DNA of 64,000 nucleotides. It comes from Geomonas sp. RF6 (GTDB lineage Bacteria > Desulfobacterota > Desulfuromonadia > Geobacterales > Geobacteraceae). The DNA lies in the NCBI RefSeq assembly GCF_021044625.1, contig NZ_CP087999.1, positions 3,741,001 to 3,805,000 on the forward strand, read 5' to 3'. Position 1 is the first letter of the stretch. Every line of letters starts with the position of its first letter. Under the pieces are notes generated by a model, which did no database searches, was not told the DNA's origin, and saw nothing but the letters and a program-made list of their open reading frames with translations. The translations under genes were made by a program, and so were the position numbers. This document shows positions 54,598 to 64,000 of this stretch, piece after piece.

Positions 54598-56259
54598 ATG
54601 GAACGGCCGGCTACGAGGGTCCTGCTGATTGAAGATAATATGGCGGAGGCGGAGTTCATCGGCGCTACGCTGGGGCTGGTGCGGAAGCAGGAGTACGTTT
54701 TGGAGCATGCTTCGTACCTGAAGGAGGGGATCGCTCTGCTGCACGCGCAGCCCTTCGACGTGGTGATCGTGGACCTGGGGCTCCCGGACAGCCAAGGGTT
54801 GGCCAGCGCAGTCGCGGTCAGAAGGGAGTCGCAGGAGATTCCTGTTGTTATCCTCACTGTCCTCGATGATGAGGAAACCGCTCTTAAAGCCCTGGAGATG
54901 GATATACAGGACTACCTAATCAAAGGAGAGATCACCAGCAGCACCCTCTCCCGAACGATCGGGTACGCCATCCATCGGAAAAAGATCGCCCTGGAGTTGG
55001 AAGTGGCCAACGCCAGCCGGCGGGAGATGGCACACATGCTCGACCTTTCCCCGGCTCTGGCCTGCGACCTCGAGCACCGGATCACCCACTGGAGCCGCGG
55101 GATGGAGGAACTTTCTGGATGGTCCAGGGAAGAGGCGATCGGCGCGGTGGCGCACGAGCTGCTGCGGACGGTGTCTCAGTCTCCGCTTGAGCAGATCGAG
55201 GAGACTGTCTTCGAGAGCGGGTTCTACACGGGGGAGCTGGTGCATCACAAGAAGGATGGGACGCCGGTTCCCGTGGTGACCTTGTGGGTCTTGTACCGAG
55301 ACCAGCAGGGGGTGCCGTTGGCAATTCTGAGGACGATGAACGATATCACCCAGCGTAAAGCGATGGAGGAGGAATTGCGGCTGGCCAAGGAGGAACTGGA
55401 GTCAAGGGTTGTTCAGCGAACGGCCCACCTCCACGCCACCATAGGAAAGCTGCGCGAGGAGGTGGCGGCACGGCGTAAAGCAGAACATGCGCTGCACGAG
55501 GAAAGCAGGCAGCGCCTGGAAACGGCGTGGGAACTCCAGGAACGGGAGCAGTTGCTGATTCACCAGAGCCGCATGGCTGCCATGGGAGAAATGATAGGCT
55601 TCATCGCCCACCAGTGGCGCCAGCCGCTCAACGTTTTGGGAGCCGTTATTCAGGAGGTCGAACTGGCGTTCCAGGCGGGGGACCTGACCGAGGATTACCT
55701 CGAGAGCCGAGTGGCGGAAACTATGGCGGTGGTGCAACAGATGTCCGTGACCATCAACGACTTCAGGGACTTCTTTAAGCCTGAGGGAGAAAAGGTCGCA
55801 TTCGGTGTGGCGGAGGAAGTGACGAAAACGATGAAGATCATCGATGCCTACTTCCGCGACATCGCCCTGAAGGTGGAGTTTGTAGCCGCAGATGCCGTTA
55901 TGGCACATGGATTCCCCACGCAATTCGGGCAGGTTATTCTCAATATACTGCTTAACGCAAGGGATGCCTTCCTTGAGCGGAAGGTGGCGCATCCACTCGT
56001 TGCCATCCGTATCTGGACGGAGGGAGAAAAGGCAGTCATCGCCGTCGCCGACAACGCCGGCGGCATCGCACCTGAAATAGTCGAGAGAGTGTTCGATCCA
56101 TACTTCACCACCAAAGGGCCGGAGAAGGGGACGGGGATTGGCCTGTACATCGCAAAGCTCATCATCGAGAGGAACATGAACGGGACACTTAGCGTTCGCA
56201 ACAGTAACGGCGGGGCCGAATTCACCATTGAGATACCGGCGTCTGCGGCTCGGCCGTAA
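54598..56259 (+). CDS. REC-PAS-histidine kinase hybrid
   Basis: A 553-residue cytoplasmic kinase: receiver (1-125, LLIEDNMAEAEFI, IVDLGLPDSQG), PAS (about 140-265), coiled coil, and HisKA with HQWRQPLN (His near 338). The ATPase domain has NILLNARDAF, ADNAGGIAPEI and GTGIGLYIAKL. It is 9 bases after the Rcp1-like regulator. The receiver-first layout makes it a relay protein that responds to an upstream phosphodonor. Its H-box and ATPase resemble those of the Cache kinase at 4048, the same HQWRQPLN subfamily. Confidence 0.9.
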   Translation: MERPATRVLLIEDNMAEAEFIGATLGLVRKQEYVLEHASYLKEGIALLHAQPFDVVIVDLGLPDSQGLASAVAVRRESQEIPVVILTVLDDEETALKALEMDIQDYLIKGEITSSTLSRTIGYAIHRKKIALELEVANASRREMAHMLDLSPALACDLEHRITHWSRGMEELSGWSREEAIGAVAHELLRTVSQSPLEQIEETVFESGFYTGELVHHKKDGTPVPVVTLWVLYRDQQGVPLAILRTMNDITQRKAMEEELRLAKEELESRVVQRTAHLHATIGKLREEVAARRKAEHALHEESRQRLETAWELQEREQLLIHQSRMAAMGEMIGFIAHQWRQPLNVLGAVIQEVELAFQAGDLTEDYLESRVAETMAVVQQMSVTINDFRDFFKPEGEKVAFGVAEEVTKTMKIIDAYFRDIALKVEFVAADAVMAHGFPTQFGQVILNILLNARDAFLERKVAHPLVAIRIWTEGEKAVIAVADNAGGIAPEIVERVFDPYFTTKGPEKGTGIGLYIAKLIIERNMNGTLSVRNSNGGAEFTIEIPASAARP

Positions 56260-56295
56260 TGGCGGGGAGAGCTGTTCCCCTGGCACGAGGTAGCC

Positions 56296-58644
56296 ATGCC
56301 TTCGATCAGAATCTTCGGTCGCGGCAGCTCCAAGGAGCATGATGGCTTGTTTGAAGCTCTTTTTGAAGGGGGACCTGACGCCACTGTGGTCCTCAATGGC
56401 GAGGGGCGCATCATTCTGGTGAACGCTCAGTGCGAGAGACTCTTCGGATACGACCGCAGCGAGCTGGTCGGACGTGAGATAGAAATGCTGGTGGGTGAAG
56501 CCTCACGCGAGATACACCTGGCGCAGCGTGCCCGTTTTGCGGCAGATCCGTCATCGAGTCCCATGGCTGCAGCCCGGGCCGGAGGCGCCGTCCGCAAAGA
56601 TGGGTCGCGGCTCCAGGTGCAGATCAGCCTCGCCTTTGTCCGAAGCAGTGGTGCAGAGCTCCTCGTTGTTGCAATTCGGGACGTAACCGCACAGCAGCGA
56701 CAAATAGAGCAGCTAATAGGGGTTCTTAAAGGTCTTCCCGACCCGGTATTTACACTGACCCCCGAAGGACGGATTACCCATCTCAATGAAGCCGCCGTCC
56801 AGGCCACCGGTATACCTCGCAGCTCGCTCGTCGATTCCCTCTTTTCCGAGTGCTTCACCGAAAAGGAGAAAGCGGTTACATTTCAGCGCGACCTCGTGGC
56901 TACAGGGAAAGTGAATGATTTCCCTCTCTCCTTTGAGCGGCTTTATGGAGGCGCTACCGAGGTACTCGTGAGCGGGACCGTTCTTCGAGACGCAGAGGGG
57001 CAGGCGGTCGGCGCCGTTGTCGCGGCGCGGGACGTGACCACTGCCAATGCCCTTACGGCTCAACTCGCCGAGGCTAAGAAGTACCTCGACAACATCCTGC
57101 AGAGCTCCACCAAGTACTCGATCGTAGGGATCGATCTCGACTGCCGCATCATCTCGTGGAACGAGGGAGGACATCGCAACTATGGGTATTCGGCTGAGGA
57201 GGTCGTCGGCAAGGACATGCGGCTATTACATACTCCGGAAGACAGGGCGTCGGGTGCTGTGGACAGACTGTTGAAGCGTGCGTGGGAGAAAGGTGTGGCG
57301 GAGGGGGAATTCACCAGACTGCGCAAAGATGGGTCCCACTTTGAGGCTAGCGTGGTGGTGACCAGGCGCGACGACCTTGCTGGGCGTCCCATCGGCTACC
57401 TCTTGATGAGCAGCGACATAACGGACCGAAAAACGGCGGAGGAGAAGGTTCGCCAGGCGGCGCTTTACGCCCGGAGCCTCGTGGAGGCCAGCCTCGACCC
57501 GCTGGTGACCATCAGCACGGAGGGGAAGGTCACCGACGTCAACGAGGCCATGATCAAGGCAACGGGTATGTCTCGCGAGGAACTGGTGGGAAGCGACTTC
57601 ACCCTCCACTTTACGGAGCCGCGCCTGGCTCAGGAGGGATACCGGCGGGTATTCAGCGACGGGCATCTTACAGATTACCCGCTCACCATCCGGCACCGAA
57701 ACGGAACCCGGACCGAGGTGCTGTACAACGCTTCGGTGTATCGGGACCTCTCGGGCAACGTCCTTGGCGCTCTTGCCGCGGCCCGCGACGTGACCCGCAG
57801 AAAGCGGCTGGACGAGGAACTCGAGGAAGCCGCCAATATCCTTGCCGCCGCCTCCAGCGAGATCATGGCCACGATGGCGCAGGTGGCCGCCGGCGCCAGG
57901 GAGACCGCAGCCACGGTTAGCGAAACAACCGCGGTCGCCGAGCAGGTGAAGGTGGCGGCCTATTCTTCCAGAAGTAAGGCCCAAACGGTCCGTGACGTGG
58001 CGCAAAAGGCGGTTTCGATGGCACAAAGAGGCAGACGGTTGGTCGATGACTCTGTGACCGGAATGGGCCGGATTCAAGAAGAAATGGCGTCGATTGCGCG
58101 AACCGTCACCGGGCTCTCAGGGCAGAGCGAGATAATAGGGGAGATCATCGAAACCGTGAAGGATCTTGCCGAGCAGAGTAATCTCTTGGCGGTGAACGCC
58201 GCTATCGAGGCGGCAAAGGCGGGAGAGCTTGGGAAGGGGTTCGACGTGGTTGCACGCGAGGTAAAATCGCTCGCTGCGGAGTCGAAGAAGGCCACGGCCC
58301 AGGTGCGTGACATCCTGAACGATATACAGAAGGCGACGAAGGCGGCTGTGCTGGCCGCGGAGCAGGGAAGACTTGGTGTGGAGGCCGGGGTACGGCAGAC
58401 AAGCGACGCCGGCGAGGTCATCCGCCACATGGCCGAGAGCATAGAGGATTCAGCGGAAACCGCGGCCGAGATCGCCTCCTCCAGCCAGGAACACGTGACC
58501 GGAATGGATCAGATCTCCAGTGCGATGGACAACATCAAGCAAGCGAGCGAACAGAACGTCTCCGGCTTGAGGCAGGTGGAAGAGACCCTGCACAACCTGC
58601 ACGCCCTCGGTCAAAAGCTCAAGCAGCTAGTTGAGCAATATTGA
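56296..58644 (+). CDS. Soluble chemoreceptor with four PAS domains
   Basis: A 782-residue MCP without membrane segments. PAS domains lie at about 15-130, 140-255, 260-380 and 385-505, followed by an MCP signalling domain with [20 protein letters not shown] at the hairpin tip. From the fourth PAS onward it is strongly similar to the receptor at 13933 ([35 protein letters not shown] ending). In the tip region the usual GFAVVA reads GFDVVA. A cytoplasmic cue (redox, light or ligand) is likely. There is no CheA or CheW gene here, so it would need the chemosensory operon at 11-25 kb or another kinase. It is 36 bases after the hybrid kinase. Confidence 0.92.
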   Translation: MPSIRIFGRGSSKEHDGLFEALFEGGPDATVVLNGEGRIILVNAQCERLFGYDRSELVGREIEMLVGEASREIHLAQRARFAADPSSSPMAAARAGGAVRKDGSRLQVQISLAFVRSSGAELLVVAIRDVTAQQRQIEQLIGVLKGLPDPVFTLTPEGRITHLNEAAVQATGIPRSSLVDSLFSECFTEKEKAVTFQRDLVATGKVNDFPLSFERLYGGATEVLVSGTVLRDAEGQAVGAVVAARDVTTANALTAQLAEAKKYLDNILQSSTKYSIVGIDLDCRIISWNEGGHRNYGYSAEEVVGKDMRLLHTPEDRASGAVDRLLKRAWEKGVAEGEFTRLRKDGSHFEASVVVTRRDDLAGRPIGYLLMSSDITDRKTAEEKVRQAALYARSLVEASLDPLVTISTEGKVTDVNEAMIKATGMSREELVGSDFTLHFTEPRLAQEGYRRVFSDGHLTDYPLTIRHRNGTRTEVLYNASVYRDLSGNVLGALAAARDVTRRKRLDEELEEAANILAAASSEIMATMAQVAAGARETAATVSETTAVAEQVKVAAYSSRSKAQTVRDVAQKAVSMAQRGRRLVDDSVTGMGRIQEEMASIARTVTGLSGQSEIIGEIIETVKDLAEQSNLLAVNAAIEAAKAGELGKGFDVVAREVKSLAAESKKATAQVRDILNDIQKATKAAVLAAEQGRLGVEAGVRQTSDAGEVIRHMAESIEDSAETAAEIASSSQEHVTGMDQISSAMDNIKQASEQNVSGLRQVEETLHNLHALGQKLKQLVEQY

Positions 58645-58727
58645 GTCGTTACGCTCCGTTGCCCCAGCCTGTGCGGCGGGTCACCCATTTCCAATCCCTT
58701 TCCTTAGCATGATATGATGACGCTAAG

Positions 58728-58923
58728 GTGTGGCTGTTCTTCACCAGGAGAGCCCACCGACTCAAAGGCGCACTCGCTGCGGTGGCCGCGGAAACGGCCC
58801 GGTGCGTCGCCGGGGAGCTGGAGAAAAGCGGAAACGGCGGCAACCTAAACGCGTTTGAAGGAGTCAGTTGAGGAGGTGAAGGCTGAGATGGAGAGGGTGA
58901 AAGACGCGCTGAAGGGTAAGTAG
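58728..58923 (+). pseudogene. HPt domain remnant with frameshift
   Basis: In one frame 58728-58871 reads ...FFTRRAHRLKGALAAVAAETA RCVAGELEKSGNGG... (the AHRLKGA signature with the His is that of histidine phosphotransfer domains), then stops. An adjacent frame continues EEVKAEMERVKDALKGK to a TAG at 58921-58923. The two together resemble the second half of an HPt domain, such as occurs at the end of hybrid kinases. The N-terminal half is absent. It lies in the 350-base gap between the soluble receptor and the next regulator. Confidence 0.6.
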
Positions 58924-58994
58924 AGCGGCGCGACGGGATAGGGTATACTGGACTTCCAAATAAGACTGTTCTTGACCGCAAAGGAGCTGCCGCT

Positions 58995-59399
58995 ATGTCA
59001 ACACTTCAATCGGATCTCGATATTTCACTCCTCATGGTCGAAGACGACCCTGTCGCGAGAAATGTGATTCTCCGAATGGTCGAGAGGAGATTCCCCGCGT
59101 GCACAATCTATACAGCTGAGAACGGAAGGGAAGGGCTGGAGCTTTATAAACAGCATTCCCCGGAACTAGTCATCAGCGACATCAACATGCCAGAGATGAA
59201 TGGCATCGACATGGCTCGCGAGATACGGACGATAGACCCGGATGCCAGGTTTATCGTGCTTACAGCATACGGCAACCAAAGCTTCCTCCAGACCTTCACC
59301 GAAATCGGATTCTGCGCCTATCTCCTAAAACCAGTTAACTTCAAGGAACTGTTCACCATCATTGAGAGTTGCGTTGGTAAGAGCGGGGGCGGAGGCTGA
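58995..59399 (+). CDS. Single-domain response regulator
   Basis: A 134-residue CheY-like receiver with MVEDDPVARNVI, acceptor Asp in VISDINMPEMNG (about 61), Thr in VLTAYG and Lys in LLKPVNFKEL. There is no output domain. It lies just before the giant multi-domain kinase (4-base gap), whose partner it probably is; the remnant HPt upstream hints that a relay once ran here. Aromatic and Phe-rich alpha4 (QSFLQTFTEIGFCAYL) differs from chemotaxis CheY. Confidence 0.9.
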   Translation: MSTLQSDLDISLLMVEDDPVARNVILRMVERRFPACTIYTAENGREGLELYKQHSPELVISDINMPEMNGIDMAREIRTIDPDARFIVLTAYGNQSFLQTFTEIGFCAYLLKPVNFKELFTIIESCVGKSGGGG

Positions 59400-59403
59400 T
59401 CTT

Positions 59404-62400
59404 TTGACAGTAGAGGCTCCAGGATACGAGATTAGGGCGGTCGCTTCGCAAGAAGCCGATTTCGTATTATTTCGCGCCATCCGTCTTACGGATGGCGCTG
59501 CAGTTTACATAAGAGCTCCGTCTGCCCAATATCCTGAGGTGAGAATCCTCACGCGCCTGGACCACGAGTTTCAGCTCGCCAGCCTCCTGGAGCCCTCCTG
59601 GGCCCTCAAACCGATTGAACTTGTTCAGTACAGGGAACAGAGCGCCCTAGTGCTACATGGCTTCTCCGGTGCCCCACTCTCCGCCCTCACCATTCCGACT
59701 ACAGTAAAAGATTTCCTGGATGTCGCCATAGCATTCGCCGCGGCCCTTCGGTCGCTTCACAAGACTGGATTGGTCCACATGGACCTCAAGCCGCCTAATG
59801 TATTGATCGATCGCGACAGTGGTGAGTTGCGCATTTCCGGGTTCGGGATCGCCACTCCCCGTCCCCCGCATGCCCCCCCGGCCGGTTCACCATTCCTGCT
59901 GCAGGGCACCCCCTCCTATATGGCTCCTGAACAGACAGGCCAGATCAACCGCGGGATAGAGGATGCCACCGACCTCTACAGCGCCGGTGTCATCTTCTAT
60001 CAGATGCTGACGGGGGATCTGCCCTTCCTGGGGACGGACCTATTGGAGCAGATTCACTGTATAGTGGCGGTAACTCCGGTGGCACCGTGTGAGCGGCGCC
60101 GCGAAGTGCCGCGTGTTCTATCTGACATCCTCATGAAGCTTTTGGCAAAGCTGCCGGAGGAGAGGTATCGGACGGCGGCAGGGCTGCATGCCGACCTCGT
60201 TCGCTGCCGTGACAGCCTCATGGAGCACGGCGACATAATCCCCTTTGAACTCGGCGAAAGAGACGTGTGCTCTCGCTTGTACATCCCACAGCATCTCTAC
60301 GGCCGGGACCGGGAGGTCGCTGCCCTGATGGCCGCCTATGAAGAGGTGCGGGAGACCGAAATCCCACGCCTTGCCCTGGTAACGGGGTATGCGGGGATCG
60401 GCAAGTCGGCGCTGGTCGCCGAGCTCCACGCTCCCCTCATCAAGGGCCGCGCCTTCTTCGCCTCCGGGAAATTTGAGCAGTATATGAGCGGGAAGCCCTA
60501 CGCCACAATTTCGCAGGCGCTGAAAGGAGTGGTGCAGCAAATCCTTATGGAGCCTGAGGAACGCCTAGCGACGTGGAGGGATAGGATGCAGGAGGCGGTC
60601 GGGGTCAACGGCAGGCTCCTTGTCGAGCTGGTGCCCGAAATAGAGCATCTTCTCGGCCGCCAGCCTGAGGTCCCGGACCTCCCCCTGACTGAGGGGGAGC
60701 AACGATTTCACCTTCTCCTGCACAGGTTTCTCCAGCTTTTTTGCTTCAAGGGGCGGCCATTTGTTCTTTTCTTAGACGACCTGCAGTGGGCAGATCCCGC
60801 CACCCTCAACCTTCTGACCTACATCCTGCCTCGGACCGATACCCGCTCCATTATGGTGATAGCGGCGTACCGGGACAATGAGGTGGGTCCCGGCCACCCG
60901 GCGATGCTTGCCGTGGAGGACATCAGGCGCGCCGGCGTCGCCCTGAGCGACGTCATCCTAGAGCCGCTGCAAAAGGAGGAGGTGCAGCGGCTGGTGGCCG
61001 ACTCGCTCAGAGCAGATCTTCAACGGACCCGACCGCTCGCGGACCTTATCATGGAAAAGACGGGGGCCAACCCGTTCTTCCTCATCCAGTTCCTGTCGAC
61101 CCTGCACCGGGACGGGCTGGTCACCTGCAATCCGGATCAAGGCACATGGGAGTGGGATCTGGACCGGATTGGACTGCAGCAGTACACCGATAACGTAGTC
61201 ACCTTCCTTGTTCAGAAGATGCGCGGAATGCCGCAAGAGGTGAGCCGCGCACTGCAAATCGCGGCGTGCGTGGGGACCCAAACGGATCTCGGGATTCTTC
61301 GCGCTGTCGCCGGCTCTACGGAGGCAGAGATAGACGCCGCCCTCTGGTACGCGATCCAGGAGGGGCTGCTCTTTCGCCAGGAGAACTCCTGCAGCTTCGT
61401 TCACGACAGGGTCCTGCAAGCCGCGTACTCCCTCAGCCCGCAAGACGAGCGGGAGTCCGCTCATCTAAAGATCGGCCGGATCTACTTCGAACGATTTTCT
61501 GAGGCCGCAGACGAGGACCTCCTCTTTGATATGGTCGGGCACTTCAACCGCGGACACCGCCTCATCGACAGCGCCGAGGACAGGGTGAGGGTTGCAGGGT
61601 TGAACCTGCAGGCAGCGCGAAGGGCGCAGGCATCGGCAGCCTATCGCTCAGGAAAGGGGTACGCTGGCGCGGGTCTGGAGATCCTCGGGGACTTACGGTG
61701 GACGGTGCATACCGCATTGGGGCGTGCACTCACCTTTGAAATGGCTAAATGCGCCTGGTTGGCAGGAGAAGTCGGGGAAGCGGACAGGCTGCTGGAGGAG
61801 GAGATTGCTCGCGCTGAAGGCGCCGAAAAGGCTGAAATGCTCCTGGTGCAGAGCAAAGTTGCCATGACACGGGGTGATCCCTCCGGTGCTGCCGTTAAGA
61901 TTTTGGACGCTTTGGGAGCATTCGGCATCGCCTGGCCTGCTCATCCCTCGCCCGAGGAGGTGCAGAGGGAGTATGAGGAAATCTGGTCCCGGCTAGGAAA
62001 TCGGGAGATAGCTGCTCTCGTCGACCTCCCGGCGATGACTGATCCTACTGTAACGACAGTCATGGAGATCCTCGCCGAGCTGTACCTGCCTGCCTACTGG
62101 ATTGACCTCAATCTGCAGTTGCTGGTCACCTGCCGCATGGTCAACCTGAGCCTCGAGTATGGCAACTCCGATTCGTCACCGATGGGGTACGCCGCGTTAG
62201 GGAGGTTGCTGGGACCGAAGTTCGGCCGGCACCTTGACGGGTACCACTTCGGCAAGGCCGGATACGACCTGGTGGAAAAACGGAAGCTTGTCGCTCTCAA
62301 GGCGCGGGTCAGCGATCTCTTCGGCATAAGCACCTCTTTTTGGGTGGTGCATCTCAGGCAGGGGCTGGAGTACGCCCGCATCAGCTTGAAGGCGGGGAAC

Positions 62401-64000
62401 GAGGTGGGGGATCTTCCCTATGCTTGTTACGCCTGCATGCACATAGTCACCTACAGGATCGCCCTTGCTGCACCACTCCAGGATGTCTATGCGGAGTCGC
62501 AGACCCTGCTGGAATTTGTCAGCGCTGCGAATTACGAAGAGGTGGCGGACATAATCAGGTCGCTGCAACGCTTTATCGGGACGATCCGGGCAGAGGTGCC
62601 AGGGCCCGCTCTTTGGAGTGAGGAAGTCGCAGATGACGACCGGTTTGGGGAGCATATCAGGCAGAATCGCTCCGCATTAGTGGTGGATTGGTACCTCGTG
62701 GCAAAACTGCAGGCATGCGTTCTCATGGGGAAGCATGGCCAGGCGGTGAACGTTCTCGAGGAACTCGCATCATTGGTCTCCAGCTTCATGACCCAGCTCA
62801 ACTACACCGACTACGTCTACTACTCTGCACTGGCGCTGGCAGGTCACCTCCCCGAGGCGCCCCCATCGACCCGGAGCGATTACCTCTCTCGCCTTGCCCT
62901 TCACCTGGAGACATTGGCGGGGTGGACGCTTCACGGGCCGGACAACTTTAGGCATCGTGAGCTCCTGGTCCGGGCGGAACTGTATAGGTTGCAGGACCGC
63001 CCTGACGAAGCGGGGCCCTTATACGACGAAGCCATAGCCGCCGCACGCAAGCAGGGATTTCTGCAGCACGAAGGGCTCGCCCAGGAGCTCGCCGGCCGCT
63101 TCCACGTCTCTCGCAACGAGAAGGAGAGTGCGCGCAGGTACCTCTTTGGAGCGAGGTATGCTTTTGCGCGTTGGGGTGCGACTGCAAAGGTCGCTGCGCT
63201 GAACGCTGAGTTTCCGGCACTTTTGCGTGAGGAAAGGCAAGGAGGGGCGGTGACTCCGGAACAGCTCGATCTCTTGGCCGTCGTGAAGGCTTCACAGGCT
63301 ATTTCTCAGCAGATGGAGTTGTCGCAAGTCGTCGACACCCTTCTTCGGGTGGTAATGGAGCACAGCGGCGCTGACCGCAGCGTCCTTCTCATGATGCATG
63401 AGGGCGAGGCAGTTGCCGTTGCGAAAGCTGGTGTAGAGAGGGGGGGGGAGGTGGCGGTCCTTCAGCGGACATCGGGGAATGAACGGGCGGAAACGCCCTC
63501 CCAGGTGGTTAACTTTGTAAAGCGTGTGGGGGAACCGGTTCTCCTCGATGATGCAAGGACCCCCTCTCCCTACATGACTGATCCATACTTCGGTGACCAT
63601 CACCCCTTGTCCGTGGCGTGCCTGCCTATTGTGCGACAGAGGACTGTTGCGGGAATTATCTACCTGGAGAACCATCTGGTCGTGGGCACCTTCACCAGGA
63701 GCCGCCTCTCCCTTCTCGAGGTTCTCGCGGCCCAGGCCGCCATCTCACTGCAAAACGCGCATCTTTTCAGCGAGTTGCTTAAGGCCAAGGATGAACTGGA
63801 GGACCGGGTAAAAGAGCGAACGGCGGATCTTTCCGCAGCACTCCAAGAGCTTCAGACGGAGACCGAGAAGCGGATACGCGCGGTGGAAGAGGTCCGCGAA
63901 AAGGAGCAGATGCTCATACAACAAAGTCGTCAGGTTGCCATGGGAGATATGCTGGTGAACATTTCGCACCACTGGCGTCAGCCCTTGAACGTGGTAAGCG
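59404..64000 (+). CDS. STK-AAA ATPase-GAF-histidine kinase giant (C-terminus outside window)
   Basis: The frame is open from a TTG at 59404 to the window end, 1,532 residues. It has a protein-kinase-like domain (about 1-285; HMDLKPPNVLI, GTPSYMAPEQ), an ORC/AAA-like ATPase (Walker A GYAGIGKS near 325; Walker B LFLDDLQWAD near 454), a long helical TPR-like region (about 600-1,290) and a GAF domain (about 1,298-1,455). A coiled coil and HisKA with HHWRQPLN follow at the end. These trifunctional kinases are signalling hubs, common in myxobacteria and cyanobacteria. The kinase domain looks degenerate: DFG reads SGFG, and an Arg occupies the place of the ATP-binding Lys (AVYIRAP). GGAGG 9 bases before TTG supports the start. 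Confidence 0.85.
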   Translation, partial: MTVEAPGYEIRAVASQEADFVLFRAIRLTDGAAVYIRAPSAQYPEVRILTRLDHEFQLASLLEPSWALKPIELVQYREQSALVLHGFSGAPLSALTIPTTVKDFLDVAIAFAAALRSLHKTGLVHMDLKPPNVLIDRDSGELRISGFGIATPRPPHAPPAGSPFLLQGTPSYMAPEQTGQINRGIEDATDLYSAGVIFYQMLTGDLPFLGTDLLEQIHCIVAVTPVAPCERRREVPRVLSDILMKLLAKLPEERYRTAAGLHADLVRCRDSLMEHGDIIPFELGERDVCSRLYIPQHLYGRDREVAALMAAYEEVRETEIPRLALVTGYAGIGKSALVAELHAPLIKGRAFFASGKFEQYMSGKPYATISQALKGVVQQILMEPEERLATWRDRMQEAVGVNGRLLVELVPEIEHLLGRQPEVPDLPLTEGEQRFHLLLHRFLQLFCFKGRPFVLFLDDLQWADPATLNLLTYILPRTDTRSIMVIAAYRDNEVGPGHPAMLAVEDIRRAGVALSDVILEPLQKEEVQRLVADSLRADLQRTRPLADLIMEKTGANPFFLIQFLSTLHRDGLVTCNPDQGTWEWDLDRIGLQQYTDNVVTFLVQKMRGMPQEVSRALQIAACVGTQTDLGILRAVAGSTEAEIDAALWYAIQEGLLFRQENSCSFVHDRVLQAAYSLSPQDERESAHLKIGRIYFERFSEAADEDLLFDMVGHFNRGHRLIDSAEDRVRVAGLNLQAARRAQASAAYRSGKGYAGAGLEILGDLRWTVHTALGRALTFEMAKCAWLAGEVGEADRLLEEEIARAEGAEKAEMLLVQSKVAMTRGDPSGAAVKILDALGAFGIAWPAHPSPEEVQREYEEIWSRLGNREIAALVDLPAMTDPTVTTVMEILAELYLPAYWIDLNLQLLVTCRMVNLSLEYGNSDSSPMGYAALGRLLGPKFGRHLDGYHFGKAGYDLVEKRKLVALKARVSDLFGISTSFWVVHLRQGLEYARISLKAGNEVGDLPYACYACMHIVTYRIALAAPLQDVYAESQTLLEFVSAANYEEVADIIRSLQRFIGTIRAEVPGPALWSEEVADDDRFGEHIRQNRSALVVDWYLVAKLQACVLMGKHGQAVNVLEELASLVSSFMTQLNYTDYVYYSALALAGHLPEAPPSTRSDYLSRLALHLETLAGWTLHGPDNFRHRELLVRAELYRLQDRPDEAGPLYDEAIAAARKQGFLQHEGLAQELAGRFHVSRNEKESARRYLFGARYAFARWGATAKVAALNAEFPALLREERQGGAVTPEQLDLLAVVKASQAISQQMELSQVVDTLLRVVMEHSGADRSVLLMMHEGEAVAVAKAGVERGGEVAVLQRTSGNERAETPSQVVNFVKRVGEPVLLDDARTPSPYMTDPYFGDHHPLSVACLPIVRQRTVAGIIYLENHLVVGTFTRSRLSLLEVLAAQAAISLQNAHLFSELLKAKDELEDRVKERTADLSAALQELQTETEKRIRAVEEVREKEQMLIQQSRQVAMGDMLVNISHHWRQPLNVVS

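Overview
The window looks like chromosome from a high-GC, Gram-negative, metal-respiring deltaproteobacterium of the Geobacter/Geomonas type. This is inferred from gene content and style: a 13-heme c-type cytochrome encoded with an NrfD-like quinol oxidase and a Tat-exported ferredoxin, many PAS-rich signalling proteins with the HQWRQPLN-type H-box, a GEMM-I-like riboswitch, and families of intergenic palindromes. No rRNA, tRNA, CRISPR or prophage was seen.

Layout. 1-6.2 kb: 5' part of an EamA permease, an acyl-CoA dehydrogenase, an L,D-transpeptidase, a porin and a Cache-HAMP histidine kinase. 6.2-11 kb (minus strand): sulfate assimilation genes cysH-cysD-cysN behind a clear sigma-70 promoter, and aroC. 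11.3-25.2 kb: one co-directional chemosensory operon (CheR-TPR, tandem CheW, PAS-MCP, CheA-REC, CheB) ending in two output proteins, a REC-PAS-PAS histidine kinase and a REC-PAS-PAS-GGDEF-EAL protein whose GGDEF motif is degenerate while its EAL motifs look intact. 25.3-30.6 kb: a small SH3-like protein, a REP-associated tyrosine transposase, and a minus-strand quinol/cytochrome electron-transfer operon behind a roughly 300-nt leader with a terminator-like hairpin. 30.9-32.4 kb: AT-rich accessory DNA with a 46-residue membrane protein, a degenerate repeat cluster and a 201-bp tandem array. 32.4-37 kb: a P-loop kinase divergent from a PPP-type phosphatase, a NamZ-like (DUF1343) protein, an M20 peptidase and a GNAT acetyltransferase. 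37.2-44.4 kb: tamA-tamB and an L,D-transpeptidase. 44.4-48.4 kb: GEMM-like riboswitch, inserted inverted-repeat elements, and two secreted envelope proteins. 48.4-52.6 kb: repeats, a NYN-domain protein, a second ~200-bp tandem array, a glycosyltransferase and a cytochrome remnant. 52.8-64 kb: a second signalling cluster (frameshifted kinase, Rcp1-like regulator, REC-PAS-HK, soluble 4xPAS-MCP, HPt remnant, single-domain REC, and a very large STK-AAA-GAF-HK protein cut by the window end).

How it fits together. The chemosensory operon has the components of a Wsp-type alternative-function pathway, but its c-di-GMP-type output looks like a phosphodiesterase rather than a cyclase. The second cluster carries a paralogous MCP with no CheA or CheW of its own, so it may signal through the first operon. 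A cyclic-dinucleotide-type riboswitch sits in the same window as the EAL output protein. The second signalling cluster shows decay (frameshift, HPt remnant, degenerate kinase motifs), and the intergenic regions are dominated by several distinct palindromic repeat families, two of them arranged in tandem with nearly the same ~200-bp period.
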